This document shows, piece by piece, positions 31,651-43,844 of a stretch of 64,000 nucleotides of DNA (its first letter is position 1; every line of letters begins with the position of its first letter). The DNA comes from Acestrorhynchus altus. Lineage: Eukaryota > Chordata > Actinopteri > Characiformes > Acestrorhynchidae. The translations under genes and the position numbers were made by a program. The DNA lies in assembly GCA_034509495.1 (NCBI GenBank), contig CM067521.1, forward strand, positions 16,398,704-16,462,703. The letters are read 5' to 3'. The notes under the pieces are model-generated. The model was not told the origin of the DNA. It did no database searches and saw only the letters and a program-made list of their open reading frames with translations.

Positions 31651-33984
31651 ACATGTATTCTCTATATGCAGCTTGCAGCAGGATAGCCCCACCCACTCAC
31701 ACTGAAGTCAAGGAACATTATGGCCCCAATGACATGTAATTCAAGGCAACCAATCAGAACAGATGTGAGCTTATATACTAATATCAATCTTTAAGTCAAA
31801 TAATGAGAGTCAAATAAACCAAACAGATCTACTAGGTCTCCAGTCCATATATGGAAATTGAGTCCGCTTTTATCACATCAACCGCTACATTTGCATATAT
31901 CCACCAATTCATCCTTTATCAGTTTAAGCTCCACCCCTTTAAACTGAAATTATGAGGAGTGTTTCAGCCTGGTCTATCCTGGAATAAAGCCCTATTGATG
32001 GCATCCAGTTAGAACATAGGATTGTTCATTTATCAGTCCTATAGGCACAGCAATACAATAGCCTCTTTAATTCTAAAGTATATAGAGAGGTTGGACATTT
32101 TGACATTTTGCTAGTTCAGACCATGCCTTCAGCTTATGATGACTGGAAGGAGACATCACAGGAGAGGGGATGGAAAACAGAGGACTTCTGGGCTGGAGTT
32201 CAGGTGCCTTTTGCTTGCAGTAGGAAGACAGCCCCCTTCTGAGAAGTGGAGCCAGGAATGATGGAGGACCGTGTTAAAAGGGAGGAGATGGGGTGGCAGA
32301 GGCTTGCGAAGACTGTCGTAGACATGTGAACAGGATAGAGATGGAATTTAAAAGATTGTTAGGTTAGGAGGAGGGGCTTTCATAACTCCACTTGTATTAG
32401 AATTCACATATTATTTACATATGCTCATTCTGTGACATCTTAATAATATGTAAGGTGTCTTTTAAAATTGTATTCTTTTTGGACTCCAGAACATTGTAGA
32501 TGTACACACCGTAGCTATAATTACTTTAAGGCTCAATATCTCATCAATTGCTCAGAATGCAGATGAAATGGTCATGTCTAGAGATGAGCAGAAATCTTTC
32601 AAAGTCCCAGAAAAGCGAGGTGGTCAGTACTGTTTAAAAAGGGTGTTGAGTGAGTGTAGATTTACCCTGCTCTAAGCTAACACCTGTCAGGATGCCTTTG
32701 GCAAAATGTGTGAGTGGGTGCCAAGTTCTGTCTGGTGTTGTAATGCAAGCCCTCTATCAACTGTGCAATGGGATTTTCCAGGGGTTTTGGGGACACGTCA
32801 GCCTATAGCCCCCATCCTACAGTACTACAGTTTCAGTTTCAGTGTTGGGCTCTCCTTTGAAGTTAAAGTAATGAAAGCAGATAGACACAAATTAAGAGTT
32901 CCACATACAGTATAATGTGTGGGGGGGATGGAGGAGTTACATTTAAAAGTGACCCTTTCTGGAGTTAAGTTTCTGCACATGGACTTTATGGACTGTGTGG
33001 TGAACAGTACAGTAAATTGGGCTTTCTATGATATCAGTGACGACAAGTGTTCTTAAAGATTAAGGCACAGTGGTTAAATAGAAAGAATGTACGGGGTGTT
33101 TACCCTCTTTTGTATCAGTTCTTTTAGACTGATATAAAGAAATGTGCTCTGTTCTGATTGGCTGTCCTGAAATGTAGGACAAACTAGGCTAGGTGGTCAT
33201 ATTATAAATGTACTCCTGGATGTGAGATCAGAACCAGGGCCATTTTTAAACCCATTTTACTGGCATGTGTGCCGTAACTGACCGTCTACAGGCTCTGGTG
33301 TTTCTGTAGCACAATAATACACAGCTCATGTGTTTTTCACATCATCATAGTTTATTGTTGATTATTTTACACTTAGTTTAATTCTTAATGGATTATTCTA
33401 CATGCATTTACTATCCCGCTCCTGCACACATTGGATTGGTTTACCACCTGCTCCCATGCATAACACTGAAATGTAATCCTGTGCCGCAAGACAGCGAGTC
33501 CCATGAAGGGTCTCTCAATTCCCACTGGACTGCAGACCTCTAACTCATAGCTGTATGTTTGGTTCTATCCATTTCACACTATATAACCCACCAAAAATTA
33601 GACCACAAAAGCAAACCAATAATTGAACTAGTAAAGTCATCATTTATGTTAGCAGAGGCTTTATGTATACCAGCTGGTAAAATGGGCATTGATAACACAA
33701 GCCAGCAAAATGAGCATTGAGATATCGATGAATTTCACATTTTCTTGCCACAAATGAGATATTCCAAGAACTAGATTCAGTTTTATAAATTGGTAGTGGG
33801 AAAACTGAGCAGAGTTATACTGATTTTGTTTTAGATGTTGAAGAAAGTTGAAGTAATAAACCTTTTTATCCCAGTTCATTCCAATGTGATGAGAGTGCTG
33901 GGTCCCCAGTTCCAATGAAACAGTTAACAGGTGCACTGGGAGAGAGCACCATCTATCCACCCAGAGAGAGCATACTTAGCTTTC
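31651..33984. other. Unassigned non-coding DNA
   Basis: No gene seen. 32140-32350 is purine-rich. 31700-31800 has phrases (AACCAATCAGAACAG) often found in fish dispersed repeats. Open frames are all short. Confidence 0.5.
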
Positions 33985-34090
33985 TTGGACTTTCTTTTGG
34001 CTGCTGATGACAAGCAGCATGACCCAGAATTCGAACCTATAATCCTCAGATCATAGTGTTAGTGCATTAGACTGCTGAGCTCAGTGTTGA
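33985..34090 (-). mobile_element. tRNA-derived SINE (SINE-1), head fragment
   Basis: The reverse complement carries an A-box region GAGCTCAGCAG (34072-34082), then GCACTAACACTATGATCTGAGG, a good B box GGTTCGAATTC (34027-34037) and GGTCATGCTGCTTGTCATCAGCAGCC. Same family as 26966 and 28570, opposite strand. Confidence 0.75.
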
Positions 34091-34164
34091 CTAACTTCGA
34101 TTGTTTGATTTATGCCTCATCTTCCTGTAACTTCCAAACCATCACACATCACACAATCTAGACT

Positions 34165-34310
34165 ACAATTGAATTGATCTGGACCAAGAATTTCAGTCCT
34201 TCGGTCCAGATTGTTATCCGCAGCACCTTTAACACCTTATACTTTGGTTTGGACCAAACTGAAAGGTCTGAAAGTCTGGACCAAACAGGGTAGCTGTGAA
34301 ACAAATCAAT
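34165..34310. repeat. Possible TGGTCCAGA-type MITE
   Basis: GATCTGGACCAAGA, TTCGGTCCAGATTG, GGTTTGGACCAAACTGAAAGG and GTCTGGACCAAACAGGG give repeated and inverted GGACCAAA/TTGGTCC motifs like those in fish MITEs that begin with a TTTCACACC end. Related phrases occur at 51736-51830. Confidence 0.35.
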
Positions 34311-34370
34311 ATAATCTTATTGAATGTTACAAACTACCCCACAGCATTGCCTTATATGCAGTGATATAGA

Positions 34371-34720
34371 CTATGTTTTCACAGTGCACAGGAATGTCCC
34401 AGCACCCAAAGATGATGATGTGTCTGTGAACACACTCTGCTCGTTCCGGGACTAGTGAGGAGCTCATACGGTGTAACACGGCAGGCTTTACACATTAGCA
34501 CTGTAAAAGGCAATGCAGCACACTGTGAGATAAGAGTGCACTCAGATAACTGCGGCTGTGGCCCTTATCGAGAGGAAGTGCACACTAAATGGGTCACATG
34601 ATAGAAACGCAACAAAAGCAGAAGTAAAACATAGCCGGTCTGACTTTACCTCACGGACCCAAAATAACAATGACTACCCTGTGTTGTGTGAGTAATAATA
34701 GCCTGTTGAGAAGAGAATGC
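34371..34720. other. Unassigned block with GATA-type motif cluster
   Basis: CpG-containing, repeat-free sequence. GATA-type sites AGATAA (34528-34533), AGATAA (34544-34549) and CTTATC (34564-34569) lie within about 45 bp, with an ETS-like AGGAAG at 34573-34578. The cluster is suggestive of an enhancer, but such motifs are short and may be chance. Confidence 0.25.
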
Positions 34721-35040
34721 TCACGGGAAGGGTCACTGAAGTCGAATGTGTTTTGTCTTGTTCTCCTGTACCCCCACCATTACACCAACCCCCCATGAAG
34801 CATTCCCCACTTATCACTACCCCTACTCAGCCTTTCTCCAGTGTTCTGAGTAATGGCCCTGTTTTTCCATTGACTTTATCTTTCTGACCAGTGTGAGCCA
34901 ATGGTTTATTATACTTAGGCCCATTCTCCTGAGAAACATAGTGTAACATGTGGTTATATACACCACCAACACTAATGATCTGGTTCCAGTGGCTCCTGCC
35001 AAGGGGTGAATACATTAAGCAGCAAGTAAACAGTCAGTTC
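34721..35040. other. Spacer without recognised features
   Basis: No gene or repeat identified. Confidence 0.5.
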
Positions 35041-35400
35041 TTGATGTTGACATGGTGAAGTGGAAAATGGGTAAGCGTAAGAATCTGAGACACTTTTACA
35101 TGTACCGAAATGTCTAGACGACTGGGTGAGAACATCTCCACAACATCAAGCAGGTCTTGTGGTGTATACAGGTCTTTTTCATACCATGCAATGGTCAGTA
35201 CCGACTTAAAGTGCTCAATGAAAGGACATTCAGTGAATTGGCAACAAGGTCATGGACACCCAAGGCTCATTGATGCTCATGGAGGCCTCACCTCACAACT
35301 TACAGGATTTACAGCTAATGTCTTGGTGCCAGAGACCACAGGACACCTTCAGAGGTCCTGAATGCCTGGATGGTTCAGAAGTTTGAGACTCTTGACATTT
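35041..35400 (+). mobile_element. Family B element, internal copy
   Basis: GGGTAAGCGTAAGAATCTGAG, CATCTCCACAACATCAAGCAGG, CATGGACACCCAAGGCTCATTGATG, CTTGGTGCCAGAGACCACAGGA and CACCTTCAGAGGTCCTG are family B interior sequence as shared with 9744, 24299 and 37320 copies. The inverted ends are not clear. The 83-codon frame is not an intact transposase. Confidence 0.75.
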
Positions 35401-37002
35401 ACAGCTACAGAAACTAAATCTCTGGTACAATATAAGCTGTGAATTTACATCTTTATCTGAGGCTTACCGTTGTTTGAGCTCGAGGGAAGTGAAAGCAATG
35501 AATTTTTTAGCACAAAGAGAAAAGAATAACAGTGAGGAGACAGATTTAAGAGAGTTCATATGAGGAAAAGAGATGAAGGAAGAGAGTATGGTCAAGGGAT
35601 GGCAGAAACAGAGGACTTGCACTGAAAGATAATTGTGTGCTAGAATTGGCATGGAGTATTTCTGCTGAAAGAGCTGTCTTTCATCTGCAGATCACCCAGC
35701 AAGACTCCCAAATTGATGTGCACTGAGCTGTGATCTGCTGTTTTTAATAACTTTTAATAATATTAATTGATAAATATATTCTTACAATTAATACATTTCT
35801 AACTAATGAATTATATTTTTTTATTGAGCATTATAAAAAAGATTTCAAACCTTTTCAGCACCTGATCATCAAGAATAAAATGCAAAATGCAACTGCATAA
35901 AAGGCAACAATAAACCACTACTGCAATCACACTACAAAGAAATCTTGGTTAAAATGTTAAATAAACTTCATGCCTTTTGCAAATCTGGTCACTTTCTTAG
36001 GTAATTACAGTAACAGGTATTAAATAACACTTTACATCTCTGAAATCCTGTTGGAAATTGATCATCCAGGGTGTTTTTGAGGGTGTTAAGAACTTTGAAG
36101 AGCTATTTGTAATGATTAACTGACAATGATATTTACAATAATAACTTATTTTTATTTATGTATGTATCAGTATTGTCTATTGTCAGAACTATGTGAGCAA
36201 ATAAAGAGAAAACAGCCCCATCTCATTTTCCTCTATAACTCAATATATGTGTCAGTTCTATCAATAGCCCTGCCCCCTTTCACTGATCACTCAGAATCTG
36301 CATACAGGTTGAGCATGTACATGTTGCCAGAGCAGTAAACATGCATGGAAGGTCTTTTTGGGATTTAAACTAGGATTTCATCCAGTTGGAAACTAGTGAA
36401 TTTTAGCTGTTTTATGAGCTGAATTACTGATCTTGGGTTCTAAGAGTTAATCATAAGTATTATAATGTGAAATACAAATTCCATTTGGCCAGTATTCTGC
36501 TCTGTATTGTTACATCTTCCATACTGGGTTTGATGTTGACTTATTATAGAATATTAAATACAATTTTAGTATGGCAAAAAGTCCTGTGCCCATCAGATGA
36601 GGATTAGATCGAGGTTGTGTAAAAATATTATGAATATTATGTGGGTTATTTTGGGTTATTGGATTTATTTTGAAATCACCTGTTTTTATTTTTTTCCCCA
36701 AACCAAATCTCTAGGCTTGCAGGATCATTTCCAGGACAGGGTAGAGTTCAAGTGTGGTTGAGATGATGGCCTTTACTGACATCAGTATCCTCCAGAGAAT
36801 ACATCATGTTCCCTGCTTGATTACTGGAGGACAGATGAAGCTGTGTGAGTGCTCTGTGTAGTAGAATGAAGTATTACAGTGGCTTGTGCAGGCCTGTAAA
36901 TACCATCAATACAGCTGTCTGGCTGCTGACGAAAACAATACATGGCCACCACAAAACCAGACAAGTTTCTAACAAGATTTGAGGGTTATGCAGCTTTCTA
37001 AA
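35401..37002. other. Unassigned non-coding DNA
   Basis: No gene or repeat recognised. 35740-35850 is AT-rich low complexity. Confidence 0.5.
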
Positions 37003-37160
37003 GCTGTGGTCGCCAACTGTGCTCCTGGAAATCTATCTCACTGCAGACTATTGCTCCAGCCCTAATCAACCACACCTGACCCATCTAATCACTGCCTTCA
37101 GAAGTGCTTGATTTATTGAATGAGATGTGTTAGATCTGGCATGGGATGTTCTTGCATTTG
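37003..37160 (+). repeat. Common fish dispersed repeat (CTCCTGGA type)
   Basis: CGCCAACTGTGCTCCTGGAAATC, TGCTCCAGCCCTAATCAACCACACCTGACCC, CTAATCACTGCCTTCAGAAG (read with mutations) matches the widespread fish repeat beginning AACCCTGGTCCTGGAG and containing CTCCAACCCTAATCAAACACACCTG. A related copy lies inverted at 59041-59200. Confidence 0.65.
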
Positions 37161-37319
37161 ACACCTACACCGGAAAGGAGGACAATGAACACACTGGGTT
37201 TTGGCCTGAAATGTATTGGCCTGTTCCTGGTGCTCTTTGATTAAACCATGGGCAAGGCCCTTTAGTTTCAAAGTGACCCAAGGTTATTTTCTAGAATAAT
37301 ACTAGGACCTAATATACTA
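37161..37319. other. Spacer without recognised features
   Basis: No gene or repeat identified. Confidence 0.5.
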
Positions 37320-37689
37320 TACACCTATCACCAAGCCAAAACATTAAAAATGCCTGCCTAATATTGTATTGGTCTCTATTGTGTGTCCAAAATATATCTG
37401 ACTGAGGCATGGGCTTCAGAAGACCTCTGAAGGTGTCCTGTGGAATTTGGACACCTTTAGACCAATGCATACTGGGAACACCCCACAAAACCTGTCTGAT
37501 GTTTCAGATATGTTCTGACCCAGTTGTTTAGACATCACAGTCTACTCATTTCAAAGTGTCTCACATTCTTAAGCTTGCTCAAGCCCTGCTTAATATACCC
37601 CTATGCCATATGAGATGGCATTGAAACCAGATCATCAATGCTATTTACTTCAGCTGGCAGTTGATCTAATGTTATGGCTGATCAGTGTA
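37320..37689 (-). mobile_element. Family B MITE, complete 370-bp copy
   Basis: Both ends are present. The left is TACACCTATCACC, then AAAACATTAAAA. The right is TAATGTTATGGCTGATCAGTGTA, whose reverse complement begins TACACTGATCAGCCATAACATTA. The terminal TA on each side fits Tc1/mariner-type insertion at TA. The interior carries TGCCTGCCTAATATTGT, GACCTCTGAAGGTGTCCTGTGG and GGAACACCCCACAAAACCTG. No transposase is encoded. Confidence 0.85.
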
Positions 37690-38430
37690 TTTTTTACTGT
37701 TTTACTGTTGTTTTACTGTTATGTTTGGTGAATCTTGGAGGAGCCTATGTTCTCCAGACCATCATTAGCTTTAGGTTAAATGAGCTGATATTGTTTTTTC
37801 TGAACTTGGATGACCATGGGATAGCTGTGTTATTTAGGACACACTTGTAGATATATTAAATATCCTAAAGAGTACTGATTAGTCCTTTCCATTCATATAT
37901 ATTCATTCTTTTAGAGAACATATATCTAAGACAGGGTCATAATTCATTCAGAGTAATCAGTTCATGCAAAAACAGCCATTTCTACCAGAAGTCTCTGAGA
38001 AGCATGCAAACGTTTGAACAATAACAATAACTATAGATTAAAGTCTTTGGTTTTGGCCCGTCATTGGACCACCTCTTGAAACATCAGGACCCAACACACC
38101 CTTCCAAGTATGGAGAGCAGGGGTGGAGTCAGCCCCCTGTGTGATTGATAGGAACAAACTTGTAGCAACACGGAGGAAGGAGGGGAAACTAAATAACAGC
38201 ATCTGAAAAGCAGTAAAAGGGCAGCTTGTTTCTACTCTTGTACATATTTTGATTAACTATTAAGGATCCAAAATGTAAATGTGCATATAAATCATAAACA
38301 CATGAAGTTGTCCTCACATTTAACCAGTGAATCAAGGCCTTCAGGACCCTTTAGACATCAGAGGCCTCTCCAATCAATAGCATCACTCTCATAATAGTGA
38401 AGCAGTAAACTTAAACTTCAAACTAAGTTT
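37690..38430. other. Unassigned non-coding DNA
   Basis: No gene or repeat identified with confidence. Confidence 0.5.
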
Positions 38431-38720
38431 ACTTGTGTTTGAGAACTGCAGACATCCCACTCCTCTACTACCTGTTGGCGTCTCAGCTGATTTAGACACT
38501 ATGTACCACAAAATGCCCCTTCAGAGGTTTGAAGAATATACATTAAGTTGAAAGAAACAGCTCTCTATGTTTTCAATAGGTTTTAATAATCTGGGCTGAT
38601 GAGCTGTCTCCAGTGTTCTACAGGGTTCAGTATTGGGACCCTTTTAATAAACATAATATCCCAAGTGGTACATCATCCAATAAATTTGACATCATTTAAA
38701 TGAAGAGAAATGTCCAATCT
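38431..38720 (+). pseudogene. LINE reverse-transcriptase relic (L2-like)
   Basis: In one plus frame 38480-38540 reads VSADLDTMYHKMPLQRFEEY, matching the segment of LINE reverse transcriptases normally of the form AFDTVDH..LLQRLEEY, which contains a catalytic-region aspartate. After a frameshift and stops, 38611-38646 reads SVLQGSVLGPF, the conserved PQGSVLGPLLF block. The YADD motif that should follow is not recognisable. The L2/CR1-type assignment rests on these two blocks only. Confidence 0.75.
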
Positions 38721-40296
38721 AATATATTAAATGTGTTTTTCTAATCTCTACACTCTGAGCCTGTGAGAAACATCTCTGATATGATTACTCATGTCATGTG
38801 TGTGCTATTTTTGGCTACTGTGATGATAAGCCTCAATCCCACAATGTCTCTTGGAGACACAATTGGGTTGTAATGCACAGCAATGAACAGAGTCTTGATT
38901 TGTTGCATTTCTTCAAATGGCTGTTTGTTTGAGTGGTATTCCATGAGTTCCGAAAGTTCTGCTGATATTGGAAGTTCTTGGTTGTTGATAGTTGATCCAG
39001 TTTCATAGCTGAACCTCGAGGACGTTCAAACCTGCATCCCTGTGGTCTTTCATGGACTTTACTGGCCAGCTGTCACAGCTTTTTCCAGAATGCTTTACAA
39101 GAAATATTCCAGGATTCTTTAAACATTATTGCTTTCATTGCTCTTTTTGGCGCACTTCTACTGACCACAAAAGAACATGAAGGACCTTGTTTTTTATTAA
39201 AAAGCATAGATTTCTTTCACTCTACTTCACAGCACCTAAAACAAAATCTGATCTAAAACCTTGGATCTATATTCAGACATGACAGAACAAGCAGACCTTG
39301 ATCAACCAGGTTATGTGGATATTTTACAATGGGTGTCTTCACTGTAGGATTTGAACAAGCGCCACTTCTTTGTTCAGTGTTAATCATACAGTATATTTAC
39401 ACAGTTAAGCAACCTTCTACAAAAGTCAACCCTGTGGACTCTTTGATTGGCTCTTTGATTCTTTTTAGTTGGATTCAGGGTCATGAAGAATTGAGTTCCA
39501 TGAGTTGGTGACTGCTGTTGGTGTATAATCGGTATACAAAATCTCACCTTGACAAGATCAGCAGACCTTATTAAGAGCCAACCTAGTTACAATATTTAAT
39601 TTCTCATTTTAGTGACTTCAGTGACAGTCAACAAACAAACAAAAATTGGAGGATGAGCAGTCTACACTAACTTGGACCCTCTTAAATATAAGGAATCCAA
39701 CAAAAGAAATGTGATAGAACCCAGAGGTACTTCAATTTTAGAAGCTGCCAAATACAAATATTGGAAACGATTCCTCAATACTCAATGCTCAACATATTAC
39801 ACTGTCACACAGTCAGCGTTTGAAAGCATGTATGGAGGGGCTGGTCCAAATTTGTCTTTGTAGGCCAGCATCAAGTTTTTCAATATGATATTCAGCTACA
39901 GGAAGCCAGTGATAGTTTATATTTTTTATAGTTTTTTATATTTTTTATAGTTGTTTTTGTTTTATAGCTTTTATAGTTATGTTATTGACTCAAAAGAACC
40001 GACGTTTTTTAGTACTTCGTGAATTAACAAAGAGCAATGGCCATTAGTGCATCTCAAAAAATTTGAATATGGTAAACAAGATTTTTTTCTGAATTTAATT
40101 AATTAAATTCATTACATTTAATTTGGCAGATGCCAAACTGTCTTTGTTTTAATGTAAATACATTCTGATTAGTATTTTATTCAAACTCAGAATTAAAGTA
40201 AGTATTTGAGATTCTGGATTTCTGTTGTTTGTGAGCTATAAGCCATACTGAACAACAAAATATACAACAGTTTACCTCAGTAAATCAGTCAGTCAT
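38721..40296. other. Unassigned DNA, possibly more LINE remains
   Basis: Sequence up to about 39300 may include further decayed parts of the LINE, but I cannot match it. 39915-39985 is a T-rich low-complexity tract with TTTTATAGTT repeats. Confidence 0.45.
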
Positions 40297-40372
40297 GATC
40301 TTATCTACTTCTTCCTCAATAGGGTCATGGTGGATCCATAGCCCACCTGGAGTCATGGCACAAGGAGTGGGT
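40297..40372 (-). mobile_element. SINE-2-like 3' fragment
   Basis: The plus strand reads CTTATCTACTTCTTCCTCAATAGGGTCATGG, GGATCCATAGCCCACC, the reverse complement of the SINE-2 3' end (compare 63150-63200). Only the 3' end survives. Confidence 0.5.
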
Positions 40373-40376
40373 TGTG

Positions 40377-40402
40377 AATATATATATATATATATATATA
40401 TG
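40377..40402. repeat. (AT)n microsatellite
   Basis: About 12 AT units directly following the SINE-2 fragment. Confidence 0.9.
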
Positions 40403-40429
40403 CCTCGTACCTTCACATACTGTCTTACA

Positions 40430-41080
40430 ACTTAGCCCCCATCCCCACCACAACATGCTAACCACAATGGACTCCGCGTGACATGACAACATACAAGTTC
40501 AAGGCCTCCCTTGTTCTTGTCAAAAACTTTAAAGGCCTAAATATCTCTTTTAAAAAGAAAGAAAAACAAGCTTCCAAAACATCAGCCCCATGGACCAGGC
40601 ATTTCAGGGAATAAAAAAAAACGTCTTTATCTTGAACACATTCCCACAGGGTAGAAGTGGAATGCCAAATCTAATAATTTGGATTTATGGAGGGCATGCA
40701 TGCAAAGCTTTAATTTCACGCTGCTGAGAACTAGAGGAAAAAACAGGGCTATTTTCAACCACCACATTTATCTGGCCTAAAATATGGCCTGTCCGCAAGG
40801 TAGTTTAATGGAGAATAAAGTTTAATTTTAGCATCAAAGTAAAAAATCAACCCTAACCTGGAATTCCTTCCAGCTATCAACAAGTTCTGAATGTGAGGAC
40901 TGAGGCCAAAGGATGTTGGATGGTGGTACAGGGGGAAGGAGCCAGCATCTGTTAAAGAAAGCATTAGCCTTCTACATTTCATGCAGACTACCCACAATAA
41001 TGCAAGGAATGCAGTGTTACTGAGTTTATGATCTCCAAAATTATTAAAAATGGATAGTGGATAGATGTTCACTGATTACC
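40430..41080. other. Unassigned complex block, regulatory candidate
   Basis: Repeat-free sequence with C-rich and AT-rich stretches. It holds a perfect 6-bp-arm palindrome CCAAAT/ATTTGG (40665-40682) and, just after it, GGGCATGCATGCAAAGC with a POU-like ATGCAAA. A 105-codon minus frame lies over its end but matches nothing known. Conservation is not testable here. Confidence 0.3.
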
Positions 41081-41247
41081 CAAAATGGCTCTGTCTGGTC
41101 ATGCCAGAATGAACTGGAGTTTTTCCACAGTCTATGGGCCGACCTGTCAGTTAAACATTGGAAAAACAGAGGATGTTCTCTCATCTATGTTATCAGTGAC
41201 CATGAGCTCAACAGTTTGCACACACAGATTTGGGTTGAATTTACTTT

Positions 41248-41371
<124 letters not shown>

Positions 41372-41439
41372 CACCAGTATTTAAGACAACAACAAAGTGG
41401 ATGACTTTGTAAGACTTAAAATACAGCACAGTACCCATC

Positions 41440-41740
41440 AGTCCCCAATGCCAAACTGCAGCCATTACTGACATAGACATACTGCACAGCTTGTCTATTC
41501 CCTGTAGAGAAGTGCTGTCAATAGAATAGGACACTCTGGATCAGATGAACATGAATCTAGTGGACCATGCCTAATGACAGACATGGGCTAGAGGGTTATA
41601 AAGTCTCCCTGAATGGAGCTGTGGATCAATGGAGCTGTATTCTCTGGAATAATTATGTTCCATCCAGTACTGCTGTAATGGGTCTGTAAAGTCTTGCAAT
41701 ATCTAGTAGAAAACCTTCACTGAAAAGTAGAAACCATAAC
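41440..41740 (+). mobile_element. Family A Tc1-derived element, near complete
   Basis: GCTTGTCTATTCCCTGTAGAG, GTCAATAGAATAGGACACTCTGGA, CATGGGCTAGAGGGTTATAAAG, GGAGCTGTATTCTCTGGAATAAT and CAATATCTAGTAGAAAACC follow the family A order. Part between the two halves is deleted relative to 3924-4217. Confidence 0.7.
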
Positions 41741-42317
41741 TGCAACCAAAGCAGGATACATGAGCAGGTGTTTTTTTCATATAGTATTTTTCTGGGATGC
41801 TCCAGAAGTATTTAGAAGTATGGGGATTTCTAAAGTGTTTGTAATGTCTGTTCAGTAGTTGACACATTGAAAACAGATGTAAGTTACTCTATGACTGAGA
41901 ATACTGGCGCTAATCCAGAACCCTTCCAAAATTATTTGAAACATAGTGAGAAAATAATGTCTTAAACAATGTGTTTAGCTTTAAATATCTGCACTGTATA
42001 AGTGAGGACGTAACAAAATAAGCAATTTTTATTCTCTTAAGCTCTCAGAAGGAAAGTGTGAGTTTTCCTACCACATTTGAAGAATCCTTTAGTGTCTTGA
42101 TATGCATCCACAGTTGTATCATAAGCTTTGAGACGTCACTATGAAATCCAAACCAAATCGACTCCACCTGGTTCAGCTAGTTATTGTTTTCAGAAGATGT
42201 GAACCATAGATCTGGACCCCTGTGTGTCTGAATGTGGCCCATTACTTAATCATGCTAAAGGACAGTGGCTTCACTAAGGCAAACCTTCTCAAATGCAGTT
42301 TGATGGATGGAAACATC
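41741..42317. other. Unassigned non-coding DNA
   Basis: No gene or repeat identified. Confidence 0.5.
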
Positions 42318-42482
42318 ACATCTTATTATGGTTATGGTTGGGGTTAGGGTAAGGGTTAAGTTGAGTTTATGTTTAGTTTACATTATGGTTAAGCTTTGGG
42401 TTAGGGTCAGGGTTAGTTCATTTTACTTCTTGATTAAGCATGGGTTGTGGGTAAGGTCTGGGTTAGGTCTGGGTTAAGTTTC
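42318..42482 (+). repeat. Degenerate GGGTTA-type (telomere-like) repeat
   Basis: TTATGGTTATGGTTGGGG, TTAGGGTAAGGGTTAAG, GGGTTAGGGTCAGGGTTAG and GGTCTGGGTTAGGTCTGGG carry short runs related to the vertebrate telomere unit TTAGGG, separated by diverged sequence. No perfect array remains. Confidence 0.65.
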
Positions 42483-43844
42483 CACACTTAGAATAATAAG
42501 TACAGATTTGTACTTAAAAGAGTGGGGCTGTACGCTATGGAGGTACAAAGTGCAAGTCTTTTCTGCAGTCATGTTTTTTGGGTCATGCATATGCACAAGG
42601 GTCAATCTACATTTAGTACACTTTATACCGTACAGTTTCTGAAATACCATTTTGGTTACATATGTACAAAGTCCTCCTGCAATCAGCCAGAAAATAGCAA
42701 GACCCTGAAGAAGTGCTTTTACACTTTTGATCAGTTATATTTAATGATCAAAAGTGCAGAAGAATTTCCATTTAAGAATTTCCATTTTAAACTCTAAATG
42801 ATTGATGTGGACTCTGAGACATCGGATTGACTGAATGAGGTGGGTTAGTTCTCCAAGAGGAGGTCTGGTGACCACTTCTCTGCATGCTTCAGCAATGATG
42901 ACAAGACTGCAAGTTTAACGGCCTCATTTGTGGTTAACAATAATCTCACTATTTGTAATCTACTGATGCACTTAAAATCTGCTCAAAACACTTTTCAAGA
43001 GGAACCAAACAATTAACCATTCCTGTTTATGAATGTGAAGAGGCATTCCAAGAAAGTGTTCATTGTCGCATTCCCAGTAAAAATGTCTTCAGTACGTGCC
43101 TTTACTGGAGTTTCCTGACAAATCTCATAATGACATCAAATATTTAACTTATGTTTGACAAATATTTAACCATGTAATATAAATGTATTATGTAAATGTA
43201 AATGTTAATTTTTAACTGAAGTGCTATAACAGAGTGGCTTTATCACTGAATCTATGAGAACAGTAACATAAATCAGGAGTGGTGTGATGGTGGAATCATA
43301 AATCACACACTCTCTACATTTATAGAATTTTGTAAGGCCATGGCTGCTGTATAAAACTGTATTTGGTGCAGATTTAAATATCAAATCAGGCCTGGAAGAT
43401 TGAAGAAACACATAAAAGTAATTCTGTTTTTAATGAGGGAAAGTGATGCTAGACGTTTACCAAAATTCACACCCAATCACAGTCTTATAAAACATATTTA
43501 ATAATCTACCATCCTGACTTGCAGAACAATAATTTTCTTACAAATGAGTTATTCATATACTGTTTAATCAAACAAATAAAAAAAATACATTGGAAAATTG
43601 AAATGATGTTTCAGTTGCTGCTGAATGAAGCAGTGAATTGAGTAAGCACCATGGAAAAATGCTGGTGGGAAAATGGTCCATCCACCCAACCTAAAAAATG
43701 ACCTTATGTTGTAATATTTAATTAGGTTTACTCATCTCAAACAAAAACTTTAAATGAACCATTGTCTCTTAAAAGCATTTATTAATTAAAAAAAAAAAAA
43801 AACATCAAATTGTTTCTGACATTTTAAGGTTTTTACTTTTTATT
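42483..43844. other. Unassigned non-coding DNA
   Basis: No gene or named repeat. A poly-A run sits at about 43789-43802. Confidence 0.5.
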
